Shown: positions 35,002-59,286 of the stretch, in pieces | Layout of the letters: each line of letters begins with the position of its first letter | Position numbering within the stretch: the first letter of the stretch is position 1 | NCBI GenBank assembly: GCA_911728455.2 | Contig: OU452222.1 | Span: forward strand, 1,852,001-1,916,000 | From: Marthasterias glacialis | Lineage: Eukaryota > Echinodermata > Asteroidea > Forcipulatida > Asteriidae | Direction: 5' to 3' | Length of the DNA: 64,000 bases | Position numbers and translations under genes: made by a program | Notes under the pieces: generated by a model | What the model was told of the DNA's origin: nothing | The model's database searches: none | The model's input: the letters and a program-made list of their open reading frames with translations, nothing else

Positions 35002-35659
35002 CTGTGAATCTTGCACACATTCTAAGGTTTGGGTCAGTTAAAAAGGGGTTTTTGGTTTCCATCACACTTTAATGCGCGTGGGAACCTGGGGTTCCGAAAA
35101 AAAGCGCCAGACTCGCAGGGTCTATGCATGTGGATTCTTGAAATGTACGGATGCATAAATTTGACAAACACTTTTTACCAGTGGTCTCATAAAGCGACGG
35201 TACGAGATCGACAGTGACTTCTAAAGTCCAAAGCTTAAAATACAGTCATCATTCGGAACACGATGACTGAAGATGACCGAAACAATTTCAAAACATATAA
35301 CGGATCTACACTGTTTCCTATGGTAAATAAGCACCCGTTTGGCTGAATTTGTGACAGTGCTTAAAAACTAGAAAAACAAGACTGAATGCATTCTTTCCAA
35401 AGTTTATGCTTTATCATCACCCAAAAATTATAAGAGTGCTGAAAGGTGAAAGATGGGGAACTCGGACTGAAATGTGAAATGTGCACTGGATACCATTTCA
35501 GCAAGTAACTCTTTTGATGCAACAATGGACCAGTGTAAACAATGACCATTGCTATCAGTGGTATAACAAAACATTTGGTCACTGAAATGGCGCCCATGTG
35601 TATTTCACGTTTCAACAGTAGCTACAGCTCCAGTTCTCCATCTTGCCTGATACTTCGTT

Positions 35660-35805
35660 GTTGTAAGGGGCAGGATGGTTTTTCCTCAGTAAAGGGAACC
35701 TCTGTGAGGGAAATGTAAATTTCTACTGAATTATTTCTAAGGGCACCAGGGCAATGACCGGGGGCATTGAGGCAGTTGCCCCTGTAAAATATCAGGCCTG
35801 GAGGA
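35660..35805. repeat. Family F dispersed repeat (piece 3)
   Basis: It contains aaagggaacctctgtgaggg, gtaaatttctactga, agggcaccagggcaatgacc and aggcagttgcccc, aligning with 30345-30510. Confidence 0.65.
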
Positions 35806-36012
35806 AATGTGCTTTGATAAGCTGGTTTTTTGCGTAGAGTCTGTTTACACAAAATATTCCTTTTGGTGTCGTGGTTCTATTCAATAGATTTTGATACAAT
35901 ATTTAAGCCTAACCCTATCCCCCTTCTTCGTCATCTTTGTTTTTACATTTCTGTATCCACTCAAAACCCACGCCATATGTAAATTCAGCACCCACAGCTT
36001 CAGATGAGGGTA

Positions 36013-36249
36013 AGGGACCGTTCCATTAAGCCCCGCCCCCTAAACACATTGACCAATCACAGCATTGGCTACATCACCACTGTACACATAGGCAGCACAA
36101 TATGCGTCACTTCAGTGCCACACTGCACTACATATTTACATTTTTCAATAGGATTTTATCGTGTCGGACTTTTTTCAGGTTTTTGTTGGTGTAGCCAAGA
36201 CTGTGGTTGGTCAACATGTAAGGGGTTGGGGCTTAATGGATAGGTCTGT
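36013..36249. mobile_element. Family A MITE (copy 2)
   Basis: Ends ggaccgttccattaagcccc and ggggcttaatggataggtct are inverted, with the subterminal attgaccaatcacag. Internal sequence matches 62851-63108 closely (gctacatcaccactgtacac, aggattttatcgtgtc) and differs from the longer copies at 15975 and 52697, so two subfamilies exist. Confidence 0.85.
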
Positions 36250-37287
36250 TATTTAAGTCTGGCGCTAACCTACAGAGTTCTAGAAGTGCCATACCATAAT
36301 CAAGAAAACAAGATATATTATCTCGTAAGGATGACTTAACTTATCTTGCCAAGACGACCGAAACTAAGTCGGTAAGTCGTTTTTATAGTTTCAGTAAGTC
36401 CTCTTGGCGAGATAAACTTTAACGGTAACGGTTGTAGTCGATTTATTCCATAAAATAAGTTGACTTGATGAGATGAATTATCTCGTGGTCTGGATATTAC
36501 GCAGGGCACCCATGGAGCTCCGTACTTACCATATGCCAAGCAAAGTTGGTTTGGGTTACGCTATACCGAAGCGGGTGGGTTTGAGGATTTGGGGGGTACG
36601 TAAAAATAACTCTTTCATGTGTCTGTAGTTTGATGAAATGGAACTCAAGTTAGAATCAAACTTTCAAAAAGTACATTGGTGTTAAATGTTCAGAATCTTT
36701 TTGTCTTTATTATACTAGAATCTTTAAGTATAATGAATAAATATAAATGTATGAACGCTTCTCATGTATATGATTGTAAATAACAATTTTTCCTCAATTA
36801 TGCTTATAATGTATCTGCAGATATACAGAATAAAAAAGACATTTCCAAATTCTTCTAGATATTAAAATGGCATCAGGCTGCTCAGCATTTTTGTAATTGA
36901 GAAAATAATTTGATTTAAACACAAGAATTAGTTTCATTAACCTTTGATTACTGTCGATAAAGAAGCACTCATGGTTGGATGGTACAAATACACTCTTAAC
37001 ATGTTTGTGGATTTAGGTTTCCCTGCTCATGCTTTCCCAAAAGAACAATCCAGTTCAACTACTCACTTGAATGACAAATTTGTGCAAAATGGAAGAAGTT
37101 TCTGCAATGATTATATGGGAAAATCAAGTTTATCTAAAATATGATGGATTTATCTTAGCTTTCCCAGCTACACACTCGCCTTTTGAAAGGAAAGAATTGT
37201 GAAATGTGGAATAATCTTAACTCTGAAGTGAATTGTTTTAGATTTTAACCAAAACTTTTAAACTTTTCGTTTCACTTGAGCTATGAT

Positions 37288-37990
37288 GGGAAACACAATA
37301 AAGGCACCACTTTTCTACCGTCACGTTTACAGTTTTTGTGTGAATGGACATGCAGGCTTATACTGAAAATAACTTGAGTTTATTAGAATTATTAATGTTT
37401 GTAATACTCTTACAGGCACTACACGGGATTGGTAAGGATAAAAAAACATTGTTTAGTTTCAGTCTGAAAGATTACTGTTTATGAAGTTAATACCAGAACA
37501 AAAAATTTCTGTGAAATATTTCACTTTGAAATGCTGTCATATCCGAGAAAACTGTATCTGAAAACCTAAAGCAACGCAACTGCTGATTTCGGTTGTAAAA
37601 ATCAAAATTAAGGACAATGTGTTTACATGCTGAAAAGTGTGCACAGTTTTTCACTATTTTTACCTGACTCAGACGACGGATTGAGCCCAAACGTTCACAA
37701 GGTTTTTTTTTAATGTATTTTGAATCAGAGTAAGAACAACGCACTATTAGATTCACCAATCCTGTTTAGTGCCTTTAAACTTCATTAAAAAAAAAAACGG
37801 TCAGAAAAGGCAGGCAACTTTTTTTGTCCATTTTTGATGGAAGTTTGAGGGTGATGTTAAACAATAAGTATTTTGAACCATCAAACGAATCAACTCAAAT
37901 TATTTTCAGTAGAAGCCTGCATGTCCATTCACATGTTGAAATACTTTTGGGAGATTTTAGGTACATGTAGTACCTTTTATTGTGTTTCCA
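37288..37990. mobile_element. Family G inverted-repeat element (copy 1) with nested insertion
   Basis: The left end gggaaacacaataaaggcac pairs with the right end gtaccttttattgtgtttcc. Subterminal gaatggacatgcaggctt pairs with aagcctgcatgtccattc. A family B element (37411-37778) is inserted inside. The second copy at 40776-41277 lacks that insertion but carries a different one. Confidence 0.8.
37411..37778. mobile_element. Family B element (copy 3), nested in family G
   Basis: The ends are inverted: tacaggcactacacgggatt on the left and the complement of aaaggcactaaacaggattg on the right. The interior matches 27892-28242 and the reverse of 12151-12410. Insertion is shown by the uninterrupted matching sequence in the second family G copy. 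A 3-bp TTA/TAA duplication, as in PIF/Harbinger elements, is possible but not certain. Confidence 0.8.
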
Positions 37991-38934
37991 GCCTGTTGCT
38001 AAATTTTGTACAACTTGATTTACTGCTTCTTGCTTTTGAAGGTAGTCGTTGAGGTAAATCTTAGCGCGAGTTCTACACCCCTTTTGCTAATGACGCCAGT
38101 GAACTTCTGCTGTGGTCAAATCGTGTTGTGGGTCGTACATGTCAATCTCCCAGAGCGTGTAATTTCACTTGAAAAAATGTAACAACGTATAGCTACGCAA
38201 CTTTAATAGTTCTAGGATTGAAATTTCAAAGAGGGATGATTTATATCACAAGTTCTAGCTTAGGTGCCCCTGAAAAAGATGCTTTTTCATTAGTTTTTTG
38301 TTCGGACAGGGAATCTGGAAAAGATGCTTGCCTTCGTAAAAGCTTAAACTCAAAGCCCACGTGAGTGCATTTGGTATTGCAGAAGAAGAAACAAGTTAGT
38401 GGCAGGATTTTAGCTTTTAACAAATTCAGCTTAGTGTCATCATATCCCTGTCGCCTATAACAGGAAGAAGAAAACTATGCTGCACTAGATCTGTGAACTT
38501 TTTTCTCTCTTGGATCAAACTATTATAGTATGGAAATTACAATCCATTAGAACATTGTAATTGAGGTTTATCGTAGGAACGGTATATATTCTATTCAAAT
38601 GATGGGTATAAATGAATGTATTCTGGGTTTAACTATGCTCTGTTTGTGAAGTTTGAAAATTATTCTTTGTTTTTGAGTACTGGGAACTTATGTAAGCCCA
38701 GCCCAGGAGGGATGGGTTAAGCTATGTTGAATGAGCAAAAAGATGAAGACATAAACTGATGTTGCATTAATTGTTAACCACTTGCCACACATTACGTAAT
38801 GACTTAAAACAGCAAGATCACCAACAGAGGGCTAGAGTTGCATTTCCTGCTGGGTGCCTTGGCCAATCAGGAGGTAGTGACCATGGCAACAGGGTCACCA
38901 CCTAGCCAATCAGCTGTTCAGACTACTCTGGCTA

Positions 38935-39063
38935 GCCTGTTGGTAAGTAATGACGTTTTGGGCCCTGAATTGCAATGTAAACGAATGGTATACATACATT
39001 GTACATGTGATCAGTTCTTACACTGCACTTCAGGCTCCAAAACGTCATCACTTACCAACAGGG
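38935..39063. mobile_element. Family D foldback MITE (copy 2)
   Basis: Ends gcctgttggtaagtaatgac and gtcatcacttaccaacaggg are inverted, flanked by TA at 38933-38934 and 39064-39065. The interior is shared with 24436-24561 (tgcaatgtaaacgaatgg, ttacactgcacttc). Confidence 0.85.
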
Positions 39064-39452
39064 TAAGAAGTGCCAATGTGCATCTTTGGAAATGGTTCGG
39101 CTGCTTGTATTTTTTAAAGGGGGTGATCTTTGCTAACTTTTTCCTTAAAAAGCTCACTGGGAAGGGGCACTACACTTGTAGCAAAGAGGTAAATTTTGGA
39201 AGTGGGCAGATCTAAGAAAAGGTCCCATTGAGGTTGCATAGGTAACACACCATGTTTTTTTAATCACATAATCATCCCAAGGACCAATAACATATCAATT
39301 CTTGTGGGTATTCTCCTCGCAGATGCCCAACATGAGAACAAAAATCACTGAAATCAATGACTGTCTTAAATGCTTTTCAGAGGGTTAAACTTTCTTAAAG
39401 CCTCGTTCGTTATTGGGAGTATTCTTGGACTTGCTGAGTTATTCACATTTTC

Positions 39453-39535
39453 GACCCTAGCAGAGTTTTTTCTCAAAGGCTAAATGAGAAAGACTCTCAA
39501 GGACTTGAGCCTTTGAGAAAGACTCTGCTAGGGTC
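39453..39535. repeat. 83-bp foldback element
   Basis: gaccctagcagagt at the left pairs with actctgctagggtc at the right, and tctcaaaggct pairs with agcctttgaga further in. No target duplication was seen. Confidence 0.75.
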
Positions 39536-40775
39536 CAAACGTGAGGCCATTAAAACATGTTTTGCATTTATACTACAGGTCCTTTAGGTTGGTAAGCAGT
39601 TTGCAACAGCTAACTTTATTTCCTCTTTTCCATCATCAAATTTTTATTTTATCTGAAGTCGGCTCTAAAGTTGTCTTATCCCATCTCTGTTACATTTTCA
39701 TTAATGATCAGGAACAATCTACAGATTGTTAAGTTTTTCTAATTTGTACGAAAACTTGTCAGTAGTGTAGGAACATCAGTCAATTTAATTTAATTAAGCT
39801 CAAATCTTTGTTAGTATCATAAATTAAAAGTGTTTTATGTTGGACACCTTGTGAGAAGAATTCTAAAGATTTGTTTGCAAGTAAAACCAAAACTTTACAA
39901 AAAGTATTCACTAAAAGTTTTAAAAATGGCGAGTTACCTTGAAACAACTCATTTGTTTTCGTTAATGTAAACCCAGTCTAAAGTCGGACTTGTTCGCTCT
40001 TAATCCAACATTAGTGAAACTTACGAAAAGTGGATTTTTTGAAGAAGAAAAAAACAGAATGGTGAAATTACTGTAAATATGCAAATACGTAAAGTTAAAC
40101 ACACAATGATAAAATCCTTACAATTCAAAAGCTGTGTATGTATACATAATTTTTTTTGTATTAAACTTGAGATATATTATAATGTAGAGTAGGATATTAA
40201 TGTCAATGTGAGAGATCGAAAATGAGATCATGGAATTGGATCATCAAGTTCTCTTCGAGTGTTGGGTCAAGATTTTGAAGCTGATGTATGCTTTCAGGCA
40301 GTGTGTGCTGTCAAAACCACAAAGCACACATCAAAAGTGAGGGGCGGGGTAGATACAAGATAATGAGTCTATCCATGTGTGTGGAGGACTGTTACTAGCA
40401 CCATACTGTGATTTTTCAAATAACACCCCTGCTCCCTCATTCTCTACCCAACCATGTCCAATGATATATCCAGAAAGAGGCATGGTTGGACTATTCCATT
40501 AAGGACAGGGGGACAGAAATTGATGAATCAAATTATGGAATTCTCAGTAGATTTAAAAATGGGCTTTTCTAAAATTTACAAAATAACTTTTCTGTGTCAT
40601 AATTTTTTCTTCTTCAGAAATCTGGTTTAATGCTTTTAAGCTTAACTAATATGCATTACTAAATATATATATATTTTGTAAACACCATTGAAAAAATCCT
40701 TTCCTGTTTTTAACTAGAAATTATAATATCAGGTGTGTATGAGTTGGGGGAGAAATTATAGGGTGTTAGACAAGT

Positions 40776-41277
40776 CACACAATAAAGTGTACCACTTTTC
40801 TACTGCCCCGAGTAGTTTTTCCAATGGTTGTAACTTTTTGTTAAAGGGGCTGTGTCATCATGATTATGCGTGCGTAGTAACCGGTGTATTCCATTTACTG
40901 CTATAATCATGACAACACAGCCCCTTTAAGTACCTGAATGCATGCAAAAAGTGTTTCAACATGTAAATGGACATGTAGGTTTTATACTGGCATTAACTTA
41001 GTTGATGATTATTATTCATTTTTAAATTACTCTCAAGTTTCAATTTAAAAAAAAATGGACGGCAGAAAAGGCAGGTATCTTAGTTCCATCCATTTTTGAT
41101 GTAAATTTGAAGGTGACTTAATAAATTTGTACTAAAAACAAAAATCACATGAATCAACTCAAATGGTTGTCAGTACGAGCCTTCATGTCCATTCACATGT
41201 TAAAACACGTCGTGGGTTAGGTACTTACAGAACAAATGACAACCATTGGGAAAACTGCTAACGTATTTGTGTTTCCC
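40776..41277. mobile_element. Family G inverted-repeat element (copy 2) with nested insertion
   Basis: It shares caacatg.aaatggacatg, aagtgtaccacttttctac and the right-hand caactcaaat, tgtccattcacatgtt and gtgtttccc stretches with 37288-37990. A family C MITE (40841-40929) is inserted in its left part. Confidence 0.75.
40841..40929. mobile_element. Family C TTAA-flanked MITE (copy 2)
   Basis: ttaaaggggctgtgtcatca at the left is inverted relative to tgacaacacagcccctttaa at the right, with TTAA at both borders. At 89 bp it is almost pure palindrome, against about 215 bp for the copy at 17833-18047. Confidence 0.8.
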
Positions 41278-41659
41278 GTCATATGAATTAAAGAGTTTTG
41301 ACCAGTGCAGATTATTTGGTGAATTGTATCAGGCCACAGTTTAACCAGTAGTTTAGTTCACAAGTATTTTTTGCTCAGTAAAATCAGTACCATAACAATC
41401 TAAATGCGGTTTAGATACAGGTTTTGGTTTTTGCCCTCTTTTGAGCTTTTCTGTTTATTAATTTATGGTTATGTTGCTTACATAACTTCATCAGTTTTTA
41501 GTTGATACTGGGAAATTTATAAATTATATAATTATACGACTCTCATTGAAAATACAGTATGTAATAATGGAAACTTTGTGCAGTTTTGTTTCTTTTTTTG
41601 TGTGGACTTATGTATTCAAAATTTGGTTGTGGTTGAATGCAAGTGAACTGAGTTAGCTG

Positions 41660-41790
41660 GATTGAGTTCTTGTGGTGGCCAAGTCGTCGGATTGTGGGTT
41701 CGAATCCCGGTTATGGCACTTGTGTATTTGAGCGAGACACTTGATAACTACAATTGTATCTCACCAACAGCAGAGTAGCCATGTTTTTTT
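41660..41790 (+). mobile_element. tRNA-derived SINE fragment
   Basis: gtggccaagtcg and gggttcgaatcccgg are box A-like and box B parts of a tRNA-like head. They are followed by ggcacttgtgtatttgagcg and agacacttgataa, the same body motif as in the SINE at 33852-34145. The middle of the head and the 3' tail are missing. Confidence 0.65.
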
Positions 41791-41947
41791 AATGAGTCAC
41801 ATGTATCTGATTTTTTTCACGGGGGGCACCTGGGGGGGGGGGCACTGGAAAATTGTGTGGGAGGGTGGCACATGCCCCTCAGCCCCCCCCCCTTCACTTC
41901 AAACACGATTTTCTTAAAACATTCAGTGGGGTTCGTCACTCCATGAA

Positions 41948-42046
41948 AACGATGACAATTTGTTGAATGGATTTGGAATCTCATGACAATTTGTTGAATA
42001 GATTTGGAATCTCATGACAATTTGTTGAATAGATTTGGAATCTCAT
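41948..42046 (+). repeat. 31-bp tandem repeat, 3 copies
   Basis: tgacaatttgttgaatrgat followed by ttggaatctca repeats three times in a row. Confidence 0.85.
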
Positions 42047-42769
42047 GAATGTCAACCAGGGAATGAAACTCACTGACACAAAACATAGACGAATCAAAAG
42101 TGTACTTTGGTATTTATTGATGAACACTCTTTGCATACATACTTGCGTTTATAAGTAAAACAAATACAGTCAAACATCAAACCTTTCTCATGATTGTGTC
42201 TTATTTTTGGCCGCCTTGAAAAAAGACGGCAGAACCACAAAAAATACCATAAAGTTTTACTTGACCAACACAAAGCAATATCGGTGGAACTTTTGACGTG
42301 TTTCATGCACAATATATATATCTCTAATAAAATAAAAAATTTCAATACAGTTTTATTAAAACACCCACCACAAAAACTGAAGAGCTTTCCTAGACTAGAA
42401 GTCCATTTTAAGTAATTCATACAAAAATAGGGAATTATTTATTCTATTCTACAGTACATCTGAGAAGTTTTTGCAGTCTAGCAACCGACTCTCCAAGCCA
42501 CCGTAGGTTATAAGCGAGCTGCCAAGCATGACTGCAGCAGCGTAACCCGACATTTTCATAATTATGAGAGGGCAATCGGGGTGGAAAAGACATAATATTG
42601 AACTATTCATTTGTCCACATTTTATTTGGGGGGGGGGGGGCAGGGGGAGGGCAGGGGGGGGGCAGGAGGGGGGAGGCAAGGGTTCTGAGCGCGGGATGAG
42701 GCCCCCCCCCCAATTATGCCCCTGCAAGACCACCTCCCTTATAAACCTCCCATGATACTATATATCATG

Positions 42770-43105
42770 GTATCATGATAGAGCATCCACTCTTTAAGTG
42801 AGGCAGATTGTGTTATGATACGTGACCCCTCACTTCTAAGCTACGGTGGCTATCATGATACGTGACAGCCTCGCTTATTAGCTACAGTGGCTATCGTGAT
42901 ACATGACCACCTCGCTTATAAGCTATGGTGGCTATCGTGATACTTGACCACCTCGCTTATAAGCTATGGTGGCTATCGTGATATGTGACCGCCTCACTTA
43001 AAAGCTACGGTGGCTATCACGATACATGACCACCTCGCTTATAAGCTACGATGGCTATCATGATACTTGACCACCTCGCTTATAAGCTACAGTGGCTAGT
43101 CGAAT
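42770..43105 (+). repeat. 41-bp minisatellite, about 8 copies
   Basis: The segment cctcgcttataagctayggt plus ggctatcrtgatacrtgacc recurs with the tatc anchor at about 42851, 42892, 42933, 42974, 43015 and 43056, a strict 41-bp period. A G/C-homopolymer-rich stretch (42605-42720) lies just to the left. Confidence 0.9.
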
Positions 43106-43809
43106 CGGGTGAGTCTACAGGGAATTAGAGATTATTACTCTAACAGATATACACATTCTCTACTTTGATAATGTATTGCTTTCTTTAAATCTTTCAAAAA
43201 GATAACCTGCGATTAACATCAAAATGCCAACAAAACTCTACAATACATACCAACATTTATACAAATAAATTGCAGGTTTCCTCTAGAACTCATACATATT
43301 TAGTAACTACATGTCAATGGCAGTTTTAGCCACTGGTTAAACATAACTTAATAATAACTTCTTTTTCAAAGAGTAAATGTTTTTCAATTTTCTATAATTT
43401 GTCTTTTGAAAAAGATTGCAAGATAATTGGTTAGGCTCGTTGAGAAGTGCACGTTGTCATGTCAGTATGACAAGTTCTGACCTTGTTGCAAACGCAACTT
43501 TTCGCTGTGCAATAAAAGTCGGATCTTTGTTCAATACTCCCAGAAGGCAGCATGAAACTGATAGAGTGAGACACAACCGTGTTGCTCACAGCAAATTGTG
43601 TTTTTCAAAGAGTGCACGATATGACCTTTTGACTAGACCTGAGCTACGACCTTGTTGCACTGAAACAGACGGTAACGCAACACCTCAAATACTGTACCTT
43701 ATCTTGATTCAAAGAGAGTAAGCATAAAAAAGCAGCAGTTTTGCCAATATCCTGTACATTGTTCATGGATGATAGTAAGCCAACAAGATGGAATTTTCAA
43801 TGTTGTCCT

Positions 43810-44440
43810 TCGCCTTTAACCAGTAGCCGCCGGATGATGTGTATACATGCAAATGTTTCCCCTGCCTGGAAACGGAAGCTGTGTAAAATTGGAATACTGG
43901 AGCAAAGGTTGCCTGGTCATTCCACTGGGGAGCGTGCACAGACCACACACACACACCGTCCAACGCATCGTTTCACCCACACAAAGACAAAACATGGTCT
44001 TGAGTATTTTGGCATTTTCTGGCTAATGAGAGGTGGGTTTTGGGTTATCCCCGATTCCAGACCTTAGTCCTTTTGTTCCAAGGGGATTACGAGACATCCA
44101 GAGGCTTCCACCATTGTTTATTTAATGTATTTTTGCTGTAAGTCAGAGTGAACCGGGAATCCAGCCAAGGTTCCGGGTTTAGTACCAATCCTATGCCGTA
44201 GGCTAACGGCCAATCTTTTGCAACTCACGGTGTGTGATTTTGACATTTTTCTCTGTCGAGAAAACAAAACAGACGTTGCAATAAAGATAATCTTTGTTCG
44301 CTTGGCTTTGTCAAGTTAGGGTTTCTTTGTGCCAGCGGTACCCTCAAAGAAAAAACGATTCCAGCGTTTTGCAACAAAATAATCCTGCCAGGGGTCCGGG
44401 GAAAAAAACACAAAAAGAATCCCGGAGGCAACAGGTTAAC
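43810..44440. repeat. Dispersed repeat, reverse copy of 14870-15480
   Basis: It matches 14870-15480 in opposite orientation; the shared order includes atgcaaatgtttcccctgcc, tttcacccacac, ttttctggctaatgaga and ttccaaggggattacgag. Confidence 0.65.
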
Positions 44441-45152
44441 TGTGATAGAGTACTGAGAGGTATAGTCAAAGACTGCATTTAAGAAAGTAAGATTTTAAAT
44501 TTAAACACTATATCCCAAAAAGAAAAAAATTTGTGCACAAAATGGATGGGAAAAAAATGTATATGATGTAACTATCTTTCCTTCCTAACAAAAGTTAACA
44601 TAAAAAGTGCAACAATTCAGATTACGCGATCTTAGAAGAAATTCCGTTTCATTTCAACCTCTACAATGAAACCTACAACCCTAAACTTTAGTTTGAGGCC
44701 TAAAATATAACATGCTTTGTAAAGGGTGGTCCTGTATACTCAACTTACACTTTCATGGTAACACAGAGAAAACTACCAGAGAAGAGAGCGAGGTTAAAGG
44801 CAATGAAAATTGTACACAAAGAGATCTTTGAAAAGTGAAGAATGCTTGGATGAAGCCATGCAAAGATTACGATTATGTTTTGGTTGTTCAGAAAGGGGTG
44901 GGGTTGAAGAGTAGAATTCTCCGTACTTGAAGATGTTGACTATTTTGGAGCGACCCGAAGCACAAATGCCCAAATAAAAAAATAATCCTACTGTCACTCA
45001 ACATCAGTTAGATTAGCAAAAATACACCAGACTTATGTCCTTTACTACCACTAATGACTTGGAGGGACATGTAGCCAATTGACCTCTTGACCTTTAACCT
45101 GGGTATCACTGACCCATGCATGTTTGCCGTCTCCAGATGCAGGCCCATCGCA

Positions 45153-56944
<11,792 letters not shown>

Positions 56945-59286
56945 TTTCTGCTTGGAAATCTAACAAAATTCTGGAAGATGTTATACCTTGCCCGTTCGCG
57001 GAAGTTGTGAGGTGTGTGAATTTGTTACCGGTACCTGGCCGGCTAATCGATAACTTTTTGAGGTTCATTTGTTTGAAATCATGCAACAGTCGTTGACACT
57101 TACACTGACCTTTAAAACCGCACGTAGAGGGTGCGCGGCTACTATTTAACGAATAGTGAGGCATAAATCATGTAGAAATAGGACACTTTTCTGCCTCAGT
57201 GGTGTGCAAATAAGATCTAGGCCATTCGATTGGACTTTCGTTTTTTATAAAACACAATGGGAGGTAGGAGGTAACACTTACAGGATGTCTTGTATCAAGT
57301 CATTGACCCTAAAATTGGCATACACTGGATTAACAGGGGCATGGCTGTAAGGGTGAATTTCCAAATGGTGGGGCAACTCAAAGTCAACAGAGATATAAAA
57401 CCTTATGAATTTGAAGAAGCAAAGGGGAAAAGTAACATTTTCCACCCTCCCCCACTACTCCAGGAAGATTCTCTGTAGCCCCACCCCTCCCCATCCCAAC
57501 TCCACCCATGGAGGACTAAATTAAACATGCTATTATCCATTTATTTGTGGAAAGCAACTCATGAAAAATGTTAACCCAGTGACAAGAAAAAAACAGAACG
57601 ACAAGTGAAACTAAAATTAGTTTCCCAGCAAAGTATTGTACAATACAAAGCATTTATTTGTTTTTAATTATTAACATTTACAAATCCTAATCAAATGTGT
57701 ACAATAGCTTGATATTTTAAACATTTTGGCTTTATCAAGTTTGAATAAACTTTACACAAATGAATTAATTTCAACAATAAATCTTTAACCCTCCCACTGT
57801 ACTGACCATTTAATATCATCCACTGTGGTTTTGAGTAATAAATCAACTATGCCATCCCACAAAACGATATCATGTGGTGAATACACCAACACAGTACAAA
57901 GTCAACCCTCCTACTGTCTGACCATTCAATATCATCCACTGTGGTTTTGAGTAATAAATCAACTATGCCATCCTACAAAACGATATCATGTGGTGAATGC
58001 ATCTACAAAGTACACAGTCATCCCTCCTACTGTCTGACCATTCAATCTCATCCACTGTGGTTTTCAGTAATAACGCAACCATGTCATCCTACAAAACAAT
58101 ATGTGGTGAATGCATCTACACAGTACACAGTCAACCCCCCTACTGTCTGACCATTCAATATCATCCACTGTGGCCATCCTCAATATTGACATGGTGTGAA
58201 TGCATCACAACAACTTGTTACATGTTATTGTCAGGGATGAGAGTGGATGAAAATTAAAAACCCACGAAACACCGATGTAGGGTTTGGTAGCTACCAACCA
58301 CGCCATAAAATGTATCAATGGCGGCATTAAATTTAGAATGAGGAAAGCACCTTGGTGTGGTCAAAAATACATTAAGACTTTAAAAGGGCCTTGATGTATG
58401 TAAATGCCATTTAAAAAAAAAAATTAGTAAACGAATTACACAATATTTTTGTAAAATCTGGAAATCTGGAGGAATCTCTTCCCTGTATTGTACACAGTTC
58501 TGTGAACAATTGTGCTTCAATACACAACCCACGCAGCTCAATGGTTTCAAATGGTTGGTCAACTTGCCCTAAAAAATTGTGCCAAGAGTAAGAGGGTTAA
58601 CGAAGAAAGTAAAATGAGGCAGTGATGAAAAAGTTGATGAAAAAGTATCCAAGCCATGTATGGGGCTCTCTTAGCCAGGAAAACTTATGCTATCATTCTT
58701 CATCTAGCGTTAGAAAATCCAAGCAGATAAGTTTTTTTATTCACTTTGGGCCTTCATACAAATTAAAACAATTATGTTTAACAGATTGTTTTAAAATAAA
58801 TATGGTGGTACACATCTGTCACAACTTGTATATTTGTTTCAAAGTATCTGTATATCTGTGTAAAATCAAAATGTTTAAATCTCTTTGTGTTTTGGGATTG
58901 AGCATGAGAGATTAACTGCAGTATAATGATAATCTCTGTTTCAAAAGGATTACCAAAGCACAAGGGTGGTGTGCTTGAACATGAAAAGGATGGTCTGAGG
59001 TTCAACTTAGTGTGTTAAAGCACTGGTCAAGCTGCACTCTCAATTTCCAACAAGTACAGTTACCTGCACCACTTGAAATGAAATCCGATGGTATCAGGTT
59101 CAACCTCAAACACAGGTTGGTTATCTCAGCTGGTAGCCCATTTAAAATGAATCCAAAGGTGACAGGTTCAACTTCAAATACAGGTTGTCTCAGTTAGTAG
59201 ACCACTTGACCAGCCATCAAATTGTCACTGATTTTATGTTCAGCTCAGTTTGTCAAGTACATGTCAGATTTGACCTCCAACCGGCT
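56945..59286. other. Intergenic region between RPRD1-like and GPI genes
   Basis: GPI and RPRD1-like genes are both on the minus strand here, so this holds the GPI 5' flank and the RPRD1-like 3' flank. The GPI 5' flank contains gggtgcgcggctactattta near 57130. Most of the middle is a family E element. No exon was recognised. Confidence 0.55.
57785..58575 (-). repeat. Family E element with 3-4 units of ~115 bp (copy 3)
   Basis: In the plus orientation, ccctcctactgtctgaccat recurs at about 57789, 57906, 58022 and 58135. The end at about 58505-58565 carries the reverse complement of ccaaccatttgaaaccattg, the start motif of the other copies. The whole block is thus one element in reverse orientation. 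Confidence 0.8.

Larger units (their letters stand above)
34551..45152. other. 10.6-kb gene-free interval with transposon and minisatellite pieces
   Basis: No exon with recognisable homology was found on either strand. The first ~450 bp are the PIP4P 3' UTR. The rest contains family A, B, C, D, F and G elements, a SINE piece and three minisatellites, given separately. Open frames of about 100 codons at 42094-42420 and 43416-43721 show no domain, no codon pattern and no splice context I trust. Confidence 0.6.

Noticed and set aside
36310-36530. Possible further MITE with ttatctcg motifs and a ggagctcc end
   Set aside because: Some inverted motifs are visible but I could not define two matching ends or find a second copy here.
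42094-42420. 108-codon minus-strand frame
   Set aside because: The composition is ordinary for AT-rich non-coding DNA, no motif is recognised and no exon neighbours exist.
43416-43721. 101-codon plus-strand frame
   Set aside because: No family similarity and no supporting splice sites or promoter; probably chance.
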